64,000 nucleotides of DNA from NCBI GenBank assembly GCA_947494925.1, contig CANLWS010000002.1:248001-312000 (forward strand), written 5' to 3'. A program made the position numbers and the translations under genes. The notes beneath the pieces are model-generated. The model had not been told where the DNA came from and made no database searches. It saw nothing but the letters and a program-made list of their open reading frames with translations. Shown piece after piece: positions 27,191 through 37,008 of this stretch; position 1 is the stretch's first letter, and the number at the start of each line of letters is the position of its first letter. The stretch comes from an uncultured Alteromonadaceae bacterium (GTDB lineage Bacteria; Pseudomonadota; Gammaproteobacteria; Enterobacterales; Alteromonadaceae).

Positions 27191-27979
27191 ATGATGCTCC
27201 AAAAACCAACAACTTGTATGAAACTTATTGCAATGACGGCAATTGTCTTAGCCTCTCCATATACTCAGGCAGAAGATGCAGAGTTTGAATGGCAAGCCGG
27301 TATAGGCGTAGTTGTCGCCGATACACCCTGGGTAGACGTGGACAATGTCGTAGCGCCATTTCCCTTTGTCTCGGCACAATATGGCAACTGGCGGTTCTTT
27401 GACGAAGGATTAATCAGCTATCAATGGCTTGATGAAGACGAACTTTCCTTTTATACCGGCCTGGATTATCGTGACGACGGCTATGATGCCGACGGCTTTA
27501 TCAACAATGAGACCTCAGATAACCCGGTGTTTGACGGCTATGAATCACCCGACGGAGATATGGTTTTCACTGTGGGTGGGCATTGGCAGTTTGTAGGTTT
27601 ATCTTTGCAGCAGGACATCTCAGGCAATTCCAAGGGGTTAACAGCTGATTTGATGTTTGAACATCCCATTTACAGCGTAGGCGAAAAATTCATTCTGTCT
27701 GCATCAGCGGGAATGCATTGGCAAAGCAGTGACTATACACAGCACGTGTATGGCATTGAAGGGGATCAGATAGATGTCAGCAAGGGCAGGATTGCCTATC
27801 AACCTGGCTCTGCAACTAACTACTCAGTGGGGCTCACAGGTATCTATGCACTGAACAGCGACTGGACATTAATCGGTGGGTACCACTTCGTCAGGCTGGA
27901 TGACAATATAGAAAACAGCCCGCTGATTGAAGATGACAAGATGCAAAGTGCTTATCTGGGTGCCGTATACCAATTTTGA
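27191..27979 (+). CDS. MipA/OmpV-family outer membrane protein
   Basis: 262 residues: a signal peptide (about 1-27, ending PYTQAE), then a beta-barrel with many alternating strands and the terminal aromatic residue of outer-membrane proteins (GAVYQF). The start GIGVVVADTPWVDVDNVVAPFP and the internal GLSLQQDISGNSKG match MipA/OmpV scaffolding proteins. In E. coli MipA interacts with murein enzymes, while other members respond to sugars or osmotic signals. An AGGA site lies nine bases upstream. It is possibly controlled with the upstream binding protein, but a 173-base gap separates them. Confidence 0.88.
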   Translation: MMLQKPTTCMKLIAMTAIVLASPYTQAEDAEFEWQAGIGVVVADTPWVDVDNVVAPFPFVSAQYGNWRFFDEGLISYQWLDEDELSFYTGLDYRDDGYDADGFINNETSDNPVFDGYESPDGDMVFTVGGHWQFVGLSLQQDISGNSKGLTADLMFEHPIYSVGEKFILSASAGMHWQSSDYTQHVYGIEGDQIDVSKGRIAYQPGSATNYSVGLTGIYALNSDWTLIGGYHFVRLDDNIENSPLIEDDKMQSAYLGAVYQF

Positions 27980-28067
27980 CTACGAGCTGAGGGGTTCTTG
28001 CCGTCTTTTAGTGCAGAAAGAGAGGGAAGAACATCTGATGTGCAAAAGCAGGGGGTTAGGCTAATCG

Positions 28068-29204
28068 TCAATTTGCCGATTTTAACGCCACCTGCGTGCC
28101 TGTTTTTGCACTCTCTCTGGCCGCGTCTAAGATTTTCATTACGATCAGATTGTTTTCGAGTGACGACAAGGCATATTTGTCCGGCTTAATGTCTCCGTTA
28201 ATGACCGCTTTGAAATAGCTGAACGGATCATCGTAGGGATAAGGACGTTCTTCTAACTGCAATACTTCTTCGTCAAAACCGTCATAGCCTTTTGCAATTC
28301 GTTTCCTGAATTGTGAACGATTGTCGGCGTACAAAACACCATTGAGCCCATAGGCTTCCATGTCTTTCCTGCCGATTGGCCAATTCCACGAACCTTGAAT
28401 ATTGGCCTGTGCAGTGGGGTAAGAGAGAATGATAGTAGCGTCGTCATCTACATTGGGATTGTTTTCTTGCTGCAGTTGCTGAGTGACAGCGGTGACATGG
28501 GTAGGCACTTGCCCGTCCATTAGCCATGTCATAAGATTCGCACCGTAACAGCCAAAATCTGTTATTGCCCCTCCCCCATTAAGTTCAGGATCCAGCAACC
28601 AATCTAAAAATTCTTTATTGATACCAAGTTTTGCCGGCCCCTTGTGACCATCTCTGACAATTACTTTGCGTAGTTCCCCCACTTCCCCCTGAGATAAAAC
28701 CGATTTGACTTTGTGGTTGGTGGGATACCAGGTGGTTTCGTAATTTGTCAGTAGCTGAATTCCATGCTTTCGGGCCAAATTAGCCATTTCACTGGCATGT
28801 TGCATATTGATTGCTAGTGGCTTCTCCACCATCACATGAATGCCCAGAGGTGCCGCTTTTTGAACCACTTGGAGGTGCTCGAAAATATTACCGAATGCTG
28901 CCACAGCCTTTGGTTTTCTGGCGGACAACATGGCATCCATTGTGGGGTAAACTTTGCTCATAGAAAAACCATGTTGCTTAGCATAGCGTTTTGCCAGGTC
29001 CATGTCTGACTCGGAAATACCCACTATCTCAAAATCACCACGTTTTTCGCTTTCAAAAATCCAGTGAACATGTGTGTGAGTCAGGCCCACTACACCTACT
29101 TTAAGCTTTTCAGCTGCTACGGCTTGTGTAACCAATAAGCACAAGGTGAGCAACATCATGAATATTACTAATCTTGTGGGGGCAATTAGGCTGTCTCTAT
29201 ACAT
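28068..29204 (-). CDS. exported Gfo/Idh/MocA-family oxidoreductase
   Basis: 378 residues. A hydrophobic signal (about 11-31, ending VAAE) precedes a Rossmann domain with GVVGLTHTHVH, EKPLAINMQHA (the family Lys) and a C-terminal GFO/IDH/MocA domain (GGGAITDFGCYGANLM). The export signal has no twin-arginine pair, which is odd for an NAD(P)-binding enzyme, because most exported relatives use Tat. The GxGxxG loop is also changed to GLTHTH. Substrate unknown. It lies 20 bases downstream of the patatin gene on the same strand, so it is a likely two-gene unit. Confidence 0.8.
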   Translation of the reverse strand: MYRDSLIAPTRLVIFMMLLTLCLLVTQAVAAEKLKVGVVGLTHTHVHWIFESEKRGDFEIVGISESDMDLAKRYAKQHGFSMSKVYPTMDAMLSARKPKAVAAFGNIFEHLQVVQKAAPLGIHVMVEKPLAINMQHASEMANLARKHGIQLLTNYETTWYPTNHKVKSVLSQGEVGELRKVIVRDGHKGPAKLGINKEFLDWLLDPELNGGGAITDFGCYGANLMTWLMDGQVPTHVTAVTQQLQQENNPNVDDDATIILSYPTAQANIQGSWNWPIGRKDMEAYGLNGVLYADNRSQFRKRIAKGYDGFDEEVLQLEERPYPYDDPFSYFKAVINGDIKPDKYALSSLENNLIVMKILDAARESAKTGTQVALKSAN

Positions 29205-29224
29205 TTTGTTTCCATTTTATCGGA

Positions 29225-30295
29225 CTAAAACGTAATGGGTTTTATCCTGGGATCCAGATTGTCACAATTGACTAGTTCGCGAAACGCGTCGCCCAGCTCA
29301 TCACTGCGCGATATGACTTCCTGCCAATAAGCAATGCGCTGCTCGGCAGGCATGCTTTCGAAGTCCTTCCTGTCAGGTATTTTGCCAAACGGCAGTGACG
29401 CTATGAATTCATCAGATGGCACCAACATCACCACATTTTCATAGCTCTGTGGATGGGGTTTGCGTCGCTTCAATGACTTATCAAACCAACCAGGTATAGG
29501 CTTAGGGTAAAAATGAGGATACAACACCAAGCCTTTGTCGGGACCAAAAGTCAGATCAAAATGATAGTCGATAATTCCACCATCACGATACATCCCAGCA
29601 GGTGCCCCATTAATATCTTCTACCCCTTCAATAACAATAGGAATGGAGCCTGAGGCCATGAGCGCCTGAGCCAGATTATTTTTGCTTAAGTGCACAAAAT
29701 GGGAAGGCATACCAGCCGGGTCAACAACCTGCAACTCACTGTCGGGTGAGCAAAAGAAAAAACGTTGATAAAATCGGCCTAACAATTTTCTACTGACCGC
29801 ATTGGCGCCAGCACTGGCCAGTAAACCAGCCATCTGAACGGGTTTGGCTTCAAAGCGAGTCAAACCTGTGCATCGCGCCACAACAAAATGAGCTCGGATA
29901 ACCGGATTATTGATTATTTCCTGAATGCCATTGTCACCAAGCACATAATCAAGCAGTTCCAGACCTTTAAGCGTAATTTCCTTGGCACTTGGTTTCTCTG
30001 AATAAACCGTTTGAGAATAACGTTCAGCCAACCGACTGATTGCCGCTTTTGGATTATTCTGCGCAAAACAGGCGAAACGAAATGCCCCAGCAGAAGAACC
30101 AATAATATTGAGTGGCTTCTTTCTGTCAGCAAAAAATTCCGGGAAAACCACTTTATCGAGACCTGCCAAAACAAACCATTTAGGTCCGCCCGAAGCGCCT
30201 AACATATAGTCAAACAGGTCTGATTTGAATCCTTGTTGTAGAAGCGTTGTCCTGGCTTTTGGACCCGCATAAATATTCAGTACGCCCATTGGCAC
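29225..30295 (-). CDS. patatin-like phospholipase
   Basis: 356 residues with the Ser-Asp dyad of patatins: an oxyanion glycine stretch (LGASGGPKW, near 32), the nucleophile motif GSSAG (near 67-71) and DGG (near 230). No signal peptide, so probably cytoplasmic. It is expected to hydrolyse acyl esters of lipids. The start is a GTG at 30295 (AGGAAAAA site five bases upstream) or the ATG at 30289. It is followed by the exported Gfo/Idh/MocA gene after 20 bases. The connection between the two activities is not evident. Confidence 0.85.
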   Translation of the reverse strand: MPMGVLNIYAGPKARTTLLQQGFKSDLFDYMLGASGGPKWFVLAGLDKVVFPEFFADRKKPLNIIGSSAGAFRFACFAQNNPKAAISRLAERYSQTVYSEKPSAKEITLKGLELLDYVLGDNGIQEIINNPVIRAHFVVARCTGLTRFEAKPVQMAGLLASAGANAVSRKLLGRFYQRFFFCSPDSELQVVDPAGMPSHFVHLSKNNLAQALMASGSIPIVIEGVEDINGAPAGMYRDGGIIDYHFDLTFGPDKGLVLYPHFYPKPIPGWFDKSLKRRKPHPQSYENVVMLVPSDEFIASLPFGKIPDRKDFESMPAEQRIAYWQEVISRSDELGDAFRELVNCDNLDPRIKPITF

Positions 30296-30391
30296 TTTTT
30301 CCTGCGTTTAATTCCGGGCGTTAATTTACCAACTCGTCTTGTCATTGCAACTGACTTATACCAATCAAAATCAATAACCAGAAGAAATAGA

Positions 30392-30772
30392 TTAACCTTT
30401 CTGATAAATAGCGCAGACCGCCCCTGCTGGATCCTGTATAACCGCATACTTGCTTTCTCCGCCAAAGCCTTTCATATCAGTGATCAACTTGCCTCCATTG
30501 GCCGTAACTGCATTGACTGCTGCTTCGATATCAACCACTTTGAAATACAACATCCACTGAGCGGGCATATCAGCATTTGGTCCTCTGGCATGGCAAACGC
30601 CAGCAACATCTTTTCCTGTCCCAGGAGTCTGCATCGAATAATCCTGATATCCTCCCATATCTACCGGGTTTACTTTCCAACCTATGACAGACGTATAGAA
30701 ATCTCTTACTTCATCCGCATTGGGCACGGTCAGGTCATGCCACACGAGCGTGCCAATTTCATTATCTTGCAT
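30392..30772 (-). CDS. VOC-family (glyoxalase/bleomycin-resistance fold) protein
   Basis: 126 residues from ATG 30772. An ATG two codons upstream sits too close to the GAGGA site. It has two beta-alpha-beta-beta-beta modules, with GTLVWHDLTVPNADEVRDFY at the start (metal-ligand His) and YAVIQDPAGAVCAIYQKG at the end (metal-ligand Asp/Glu region). Members include dioxygenases, isomerases and resistance proteins, and the substrate here cannot be predicted. It stands alone. Confidence 0.85.
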   Translation of the reverse strand: MQDNEIGTLVWHDLTVPNADEVRDFYTSVIGWKVNPVDMGGYQDYSMQTPGTGKDVAGVCHARGPNADMPAQWMLYFKVVDIEAAVNAVTANGGKLITDMKGFGGESKYAVIQDPAGAVCAIYQKG

Positions 30773-30918
30773 ATTCATTCCTCAACCTTTAACGGGTTTT
30801 ACCCTGTGCAAATGAAGAATAGACCATGGCTGTTTTTTTAGCCTGTAGAATAACCGTACAACCAATTTTAATTCATAAATATCAACAAGTTAAAAAACAA
30901 CTAATAAGTACTCAACAA

Positions 30919-30957
30919 GGTTATCCACAGATTCAGTGGATAACCTTTGTGGATTGG
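30919..30957. promoter_or_regulatory. cluster of DnaA-box-like sequences in an inverted repeat
   Basis: TTATCCACA at 30921-30929 is the perfect E. coli DnaA box. AGTGGATAA (30935-30943) is an inverted box with one mismatch. Together they form the arms GGTTATCCA/TGGATAACC (30919-30927 and 30937-30945). A third, weaker inverted match follows at 30948-30956. The cluster lies 66 bases upstream of the ACT-domain gene, next to an AT-rich stretch. Confidence 0.5.
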
Positions 30958-31022
30958 AAAATAGCAGTTGACTTAATTCTGAGGTTGCGCAAAATGAGGG
31001 TTCACTGAGAAAAGGACGTTGA

Positions 31023-31406
31023 ATGCCAAAACAAACTTTAGCCGTGTTGACTGAAAAATTTACCATACATAGCTTGCCGGTGAATTCTGAAATCCCGGAA
31101 CAGGTATTAAACTCATCTTTATATTTCATCGGCAAAACTCACGAAGAGTTGTCTATCGTGGTACCGGAAACTGTCATAATTGATTCAGACGAATCAGATA
31201 CAGATTGGTGCGTATTGGAAGTTCTCGGTCCATTGCAATTGTCTATGGTTGGCATAATGGCCCAAATAGGCAATGTGTTGGCAAACGCTAAAATCAGTAT
31301 ATTTATAGTTTCAACTTTTGAAACTGATTTTTTTCTGGTGAAGCAGAAAGACTTGAAAGCCGCGACTGTGGCTCTTGAGCAAGACGGTTATAAAGTCATC
31401 CTTTAA
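31023..31406 (+). CDS. ACT-domain (CASTOR/ACT_7-type) protein
   Basis: 127 residues in two ACT-like halves. The second half has the ACT_7 signature: WCVLEVLGPLQLSMVGIMAQ, then LANAKISIFIVSTFETDFFLV, and a C-terminal helix ending AALEQDGYKVIL. These proteins bind small effectors, commonly amino acids. Its stop codon TAA shares its last A with the ATG of the EIIA-like gene, so the two are translationally coupled, a pairing that suggests joint regulation. A DnaA-box-like cluster lies upstream. Confidence 0.85.
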   Translation: MPKQTLAVLTEKFTIHSLPVNSEIPEQVLNSSLYFIGKTHEELSIVVPETVIIDSDESDTDWCVLEVLGPLQLSMVGIMAQIGNVLANAKISIFIVSTFETDFFLVKQKDLKAATVALEQDGYKVIL

Positions 31407-31912
31407 TGTCTCTGTTCACAAGACTCGTAGAGCCAGATGCACTGCCGGAACACAAGAGTCAGATTGAACTACTTAGCCCGATTTCGGGTAAAGTTCACCC
31501 ACTGGAAGCGCTGACCCACCCAGCATATTCTCAACGGCTGTTTGGTGAAGGTGCAGCTATTGAACCTTCTGGCCACCAGTTAGTGGCTCCGTTTGATGGA
31601 AAAGTCATTTATCTTCCCACCCTGGCAAACCAGGTAATATTCAAATCTAAATATGGCGTTGAAGTACGAGTTCAAATGGGCATGGATTCGGACAAAATGA
31701 TGGCTGAGGGGTTTAAGCGTTGTTCCGTCGAAGGCGAAACGGTTAAGGCTGGCCAAACAGTCATTGAATTCGATTTACTCAAACTCAAACGTAAACTCAG
31801 TTGCCACCTCTGTCCGGTAACCATATTAAATAGTGACAAGTTAAAAGGTGTTTTACTCGGCAATCGACAGGTCATGGCAGGTAAAGACGTATTGCTGAAA
31901 ATGCTGATCTAG
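31406..31912 (+). CDS. EIIA-Glc-like PTS domain protein lacking both active-site histidines
   Basis: 168 residues, the length and fold of EIIA-Glc (Crr): LLSPISGKV near 22-30, GEGAAIEPSGHQLVAPFDGK near 47-66, AEGFKRCSVEGETVKAGQTV and IEFDLLKL. Aligned with E. coli Crr, the His75 position (NHAFSIES) is Gln76 (NQVIFKSK) and the phosphorylated His90 (FVHFGID) is Gln90 (RVQMGMD). It therefore cannot accept phosphate from HPr in the usual way. The frame is intact and well conserved elsewhere. Most likely it is a regulatory pseudo-enzyme. Its start overlaps the ACT gene stop by one base. Confidence 0.85.
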   Translation: MSLFTRLVEPDALPEHKSQIELLSPISGKVHPLEALTHPAYSQRLFGEGAAIEPSGHQLVAPFDGKVIYLPTLANQVIFKSKYGVEVRVQMGMDSDKMMAEGFKRCSVEGETVKAGQTVIEFDLLKLKRKLSCHLCPVTILNSDKLKGVLLGNRQVMAGKDVLLKMLI

Positions 31913-32040
31913 TGACGGCTTTCAGCTCTTTGTAAAAATCAATTGAATAATCTTCTAATAGATCTAGCAGTTCCTCTTTACCCCCAGCTGTTTCTCTGGA
32001 TATAGTGTCGGTTTTAAGAATAGCGAGAAAATACAGGTTT

Positions 32041-34182
<2,142 letters not shown>

Positions 34183-34186
<4 letters not shown>

Positions 34187-34344
34187 GCACATGGGCAGTT
34201 ATCGGGATTATAGTGCTGGTGATGGCAGTGATTGTCAGCAATATCATGCTATTGAAAAAAAGCGCTAATTCAAAGTTCTCAAGTAGTCTTACAGACGCTA
34301 ACAAAGTCAAAAAATATGAGGATGAAGATGAGGATAGCTGGTGA
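34183..34344 (+). CDS. DUF2897-family small membrane protein
   Basis: 53 residues, GTG start (34183) overlapping the peptidase stop by 4 bases. It has one membrane helix (AVIGIIVLVMAVIVSNIMLL, residues 5-24), a short basic stretch and a very acidic tail ending EDEDEDSW. This is the pattern of DUF2897, found beside M15 and formyltransferase genes in Alteromonadales. Function unknown. Its own stop overlaps the next GTG start. Confidence 0.85.
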
Positions 34345-35138
34345 AAATCACCTTGCTAGCCAATCAGGACCTGGCCAGCAATATTGCGCTGAATAAGCTA
34401 CTAGCGGCGCTCCCACAACATGATTACAGTATTTTATTATCAGCAAAAGTCGGCTCTTCTCAGGCCAAAGCTGCTGCCCTGAACGAGTTGGCATTTTTTG
34501 AACAGACTTTGTTTAACCAGATATTTTTTCCGGCTTTAACAGGGCATTTGGAACAACCTTCAGAAAAGCTACGTTCATTTGAACACTTGCAGTCAAGCCG
34601 TGTGTCAGTGCAGAGAATTCAACCAGCTGACAAACAAGCGCTATTTGATCAGATTTATAAAACCTCTCCGGAATTAATCATCTCAATTCGGTTCGGGTAC
34701 ATACTCACACCGCCCATTATTGCCCTGCCCAAGTATGGAGTGTTGAACCTGCACTCAGGTATTCTGCCTGAATATCGCGGTGTTATGGCAACATTTTGGG
34801 CAATGCTCAATGGTGAACCGGAAATTGGCACAAGCCTGCATTTTATAGAAGATGCGGGGATTGACACGGGTGGCCTGATTAAAATTGACAAGCGTCCCAT
34901 GGATAGGGGCCAATCCTACCTGGGAAACCTGTTAAGTTTGTATGATCAAGGTGTGGCAAGCCTGAGTGAAACAGTGATTCTCGTGGAGCAGCAACGGCCA
35001 ATCGAGACCAGGGTCCAAACAGGAAACCCAAACTACTTCAGCTTCCCCACTGATGCGGATATTCGGCTATTTATTGAACGAGGCTTTAGCTTGGTGAATG
35101 TGGACGAAATTGCTCCATTGGCCCAGCAATACCTTTAA
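34341..35138 (+). CDS. formyltransferase-family protein
   Basis: 265 residues, GTG start overlapping DUF2897 by 4 bases. It has the formyl-transferase fold with the active-site Asn-His-Asp set: LNLHSGILPEYRG (N and H near 133-135) and IEDAGIDTGG (D). It lacks the C-terminal domain of methionyl-tRNA formyltransferase, so a small-molecule or sugar-nucleotide acceptor and 10-formyl-tetrahydrofolate donor are likelier. Substrate unknown. The frame ends three bases before the convergent ybjQ gene. Confidence 0.8.
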   Translation: MKITLLANQDLASNIALNKLLAALPQHDYSILLSAKVGSSQAKAAALNELAFFEQTLFNQIFFPALTGHLEQPSEKLRSFEHLQSSRVSVQRIQPADKQALFDQIYKTSPELIISIRFGYILTPPIIALPKYGVLNLHSGILPEYRGVMATFWAMLNGEPEIGTSLHFIEDAGIDTGGLIKIDKRPMDRGQSYLGNLLSLYDQGVASLSETVILVEQQRPIETRVQTGNPNYFSFPTDADIRLFIERGFSLVNVDEIAPLAQQYL

Positions 35139-35141
35139 TGG

Positions 35142-35468
35142 CTACTCATCAACGTATTTGACTGCCGTTCCACAAATACTCACCATCAACATACTGCCTT
35201 TTGGTCCAACGACTTCATAGTCGATATCTATTCCGATCACTGCATTTGCCCCCAAAGCTGTGGCTTCTTCAGACAATTCCATAAAAGCTATTTTCCGCGC
35301 ACGGGTTAATTCATCTTCATAAGAACCGGAACGACCACCAACAATGTCTCTTATAGATGCAAATATGTCTTTAAACACGTTGGCACCCATTACTGCTTCA
35401 CCAACAACAATGCCATAATAATTTTCAATTTTTTTGCCCTGCAGGCTGGGAGTGGTAGTCACTAACAT
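35142..35468 (-). CDS. ybjQ: YbjQ/UPF0145-family protein
   Basis: 108 residues, pentameric beta-alpha fold of UPF0145, sometimes called a heavy-metal-binding domain. Hallmarks: [21 protein letters not shown], a [11 protein letters not shown] loop and [15 protein letters not shown]. Exact role unknown. Lies 11 bases after the HIT gene on the same strand and may be co-transcribed. Confidence 0.9.
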   Translation of the reverse strand: MLVTTTPSLQGKKIENYYGIVVGEAVMGANVFKDIFASIRDIVGGRSGSYEDELTRARKIAFMELSEEATALGANAVIGIDIDYEVVGPKGSMLMVSICGTAVKYVDE

Positions 35469-35479
35469 GGTTTTTCCTT

Positions 35480-35890
35480 TTAACTATTTTGTGAGATAAA
35501 TTGCCGAAGTTCAGCTATCCGGGTTGTTAAACTTGTCTGGTCATACGGCTTTGTTGCCACCTTACCCCATATAGGCCCTGGCCAGGCTAAATCATTGTGA
35601 AACCTGGCGATATGGTGGATATGTAGTTGAGGAACCATGTTCCCCAAGGCGGCTAGATTTAATTTATCAGGTTGATAAAGCGCTTGCAAAGTTCTACTCA
35701 GCAGCGCTGACTCACGCCACAAAGTGGCTTGTTGGGCCTCGTCGAGTTCAATGATCTCTGTCGTATCGGCAACACGTGGAACCTGAATCAACCAGGGATA
35801 TTGGCTGTCATCCATTAATAACACCAGGGACAGCGGCAATTCGCAAACTAGATGACAATCTTTCTGCAACTGCGGATGTAATGTGAACAT
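35480..35890 (-). CDS. HIT-domain protein
   Basis: 136 residues of the histidine-triad nucleotide hydrolase/transferase superfamily. The triad [10 protein letters not shown] (near 88-97) has the form HIHHI, the usual HxHxH pattern with one substituted position, plus the C-terminal Trp/His region WPGPIWG. It probably hydrolyses nucleotide conjugates, with the exact substrate unknown. It is located 35 bases downstream of astE on the same strand. Confidence 0.88.
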   Translation of the reverse strand: MFTLHPQLQKDCHLVCELPLSLVLLMDDSQYPWLIQVPRVADTTEIIELDEAQQATLWRESALLSRTLQALYQPDKLNLAALGNMVPQLHIHHIARFHNDLAWPGPIWGKVATKPYDQTSLTTRIAELRQFISQNS

Positions 35891-35925
35891 GGCTATTCTC
35901 CGTTTACGGAAATTTGTACAAGGGG

Positions 35926-36966
35926 TTAGTCGCTTTCCAATTTAGTCGGGACGACTGTCAATAGCGCCCTTTGACCTAAAGCAACCTGGGCATTAGGGAA
36001 CACGATAGCCTCGCCATCTACTTCAGCATGGTATGCATGACCTGATTCCTCAGCCAACAAGGTTCCTGCTTGATAATCGGTGAAATTGGGTACATCATCG
36101 GCGAAATTAAGTCTAAAGTCGTCTTTCGTTTTATTGATTATTTGATTTACCCTGTACAAAAGAAACGCATCTTCATCGAATGTTGCCAGCACTAAATTGT
36201 CTTCAGTCATGAGCCTTTGCAACATCTGACGAGCCTGCTCGAAACGACTCATATCATTTTGTCCAAAGGGTTGGACCTTACCGAGCTCTACTGTAAAAGC
36301 GTGTGCTCCGAAACGATGGGAGGAGAAATAGCTGAATGTAGTAGTCGGGCTCTCAGACAGCATGATAGTGTTGATGCCACACGCCAGCAAAAACTGGAGT
36401 TGCTCTTTGCTGTGTGGCGCCCCATGAAGAAAAGGATACACAGCAAACTTTTCGTTTTTTGAAGCACGGATCGCAGTATGAAGATCATAATGTAATCGTT
36501 CCCTATCCTCGCTTGCATCTGCTGCCAGATAAAACGCCTCAATCGCTGATTCAAGCTGGCTGGCCCTTAAACGCTCCGCATTTACTGGTCCTTCGCCTTC
36601 AGAGTGCGCTCCGCTAAATAGCCGATTCATATTCTCTTCAACAAAGCGCTGCGCAATGTCCATCGCGGGTAAATTACCAAACAAGAATAGTACTCGATGA
36701 GAAGGGATCATTTTGCCGGTTAATATTTGTTGTACAAATGCATCACATATTTCAATGGGAGCAGTTTCGTTTCCATGCACTCCTGAGGATAAAACAATAT
36801 CTTTATGCCCGGCTTTTTCAGGTGTAAAGCTAATAATGCCGGCAGCGGGAATAAGTACTTTTACTCCAGAAGGCAAGGTAAATTCCACAGGAGTAGAAAA
36901 GTCATCTGGTCGGGTGCGAGAAAGTGCGAGAAATTGTCCGCTTTCGAGTAGGTTTTGTTTGATCAT
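35926..36966 (-). CDS. astE: succinylglutamate desuccinylase
   Basis: 346 residues. A zinc carboxypeptidase-like enzyme, the last step of the arginine succinyltransferase pathway, splitting N-succinylglutamate to succinate and glutamate. Zinc ligands are in SSGVHGNETAP (His and Glu near 64-67) and DLHT (His near 160). The catalytic Glu is in FTVELGKVQPFG. The other ast genes (astC, astA, astD, astB) are not within the window, so the operon is split here. HIT and ybjQ follow on the same strand. Confidence 0.9.
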   Translation of the reverse strand: MIKQNLLESGQFLALSRTRPDDFSTPVEFTLPSGVKVLIPAAGIISFTPEKAGHKDIVLSSGVHGNETAPIEICDAFVQQILTGKMIPSHRVLFLFGNLPAMDIAQRFVEENMNRLFSGAHSEGEGPVNAERLRASQLESAIEAFYLAADASEDRERLHYDLHTAIRASKNEKFAVYPFLHGAPHSKEQLQFLLACGINTIMLSESPTTTFSYFSSHRFGAHAFTVELGKVQPFGQNDMSRFEQARQMLQRLMTEDNLVLATFDEDAFLLYRVNQIINKTKDDFRLNFADDVPNFTDYQAGTLLAEESGHAYHAEVDGEAIVFPNAQVALGQRALLTVVPTKLESD

Positions 36967-37008
36967 GAATACTTTATATGTGAGTTGAACTCAAAAATTG
37001 AAATCGGG

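Noticed and set aside
31969..32040. Upstream extension of the YffB gene
   Set aside because: The extra residues are not conserved and the canonical MTTLYG start is at 32041.
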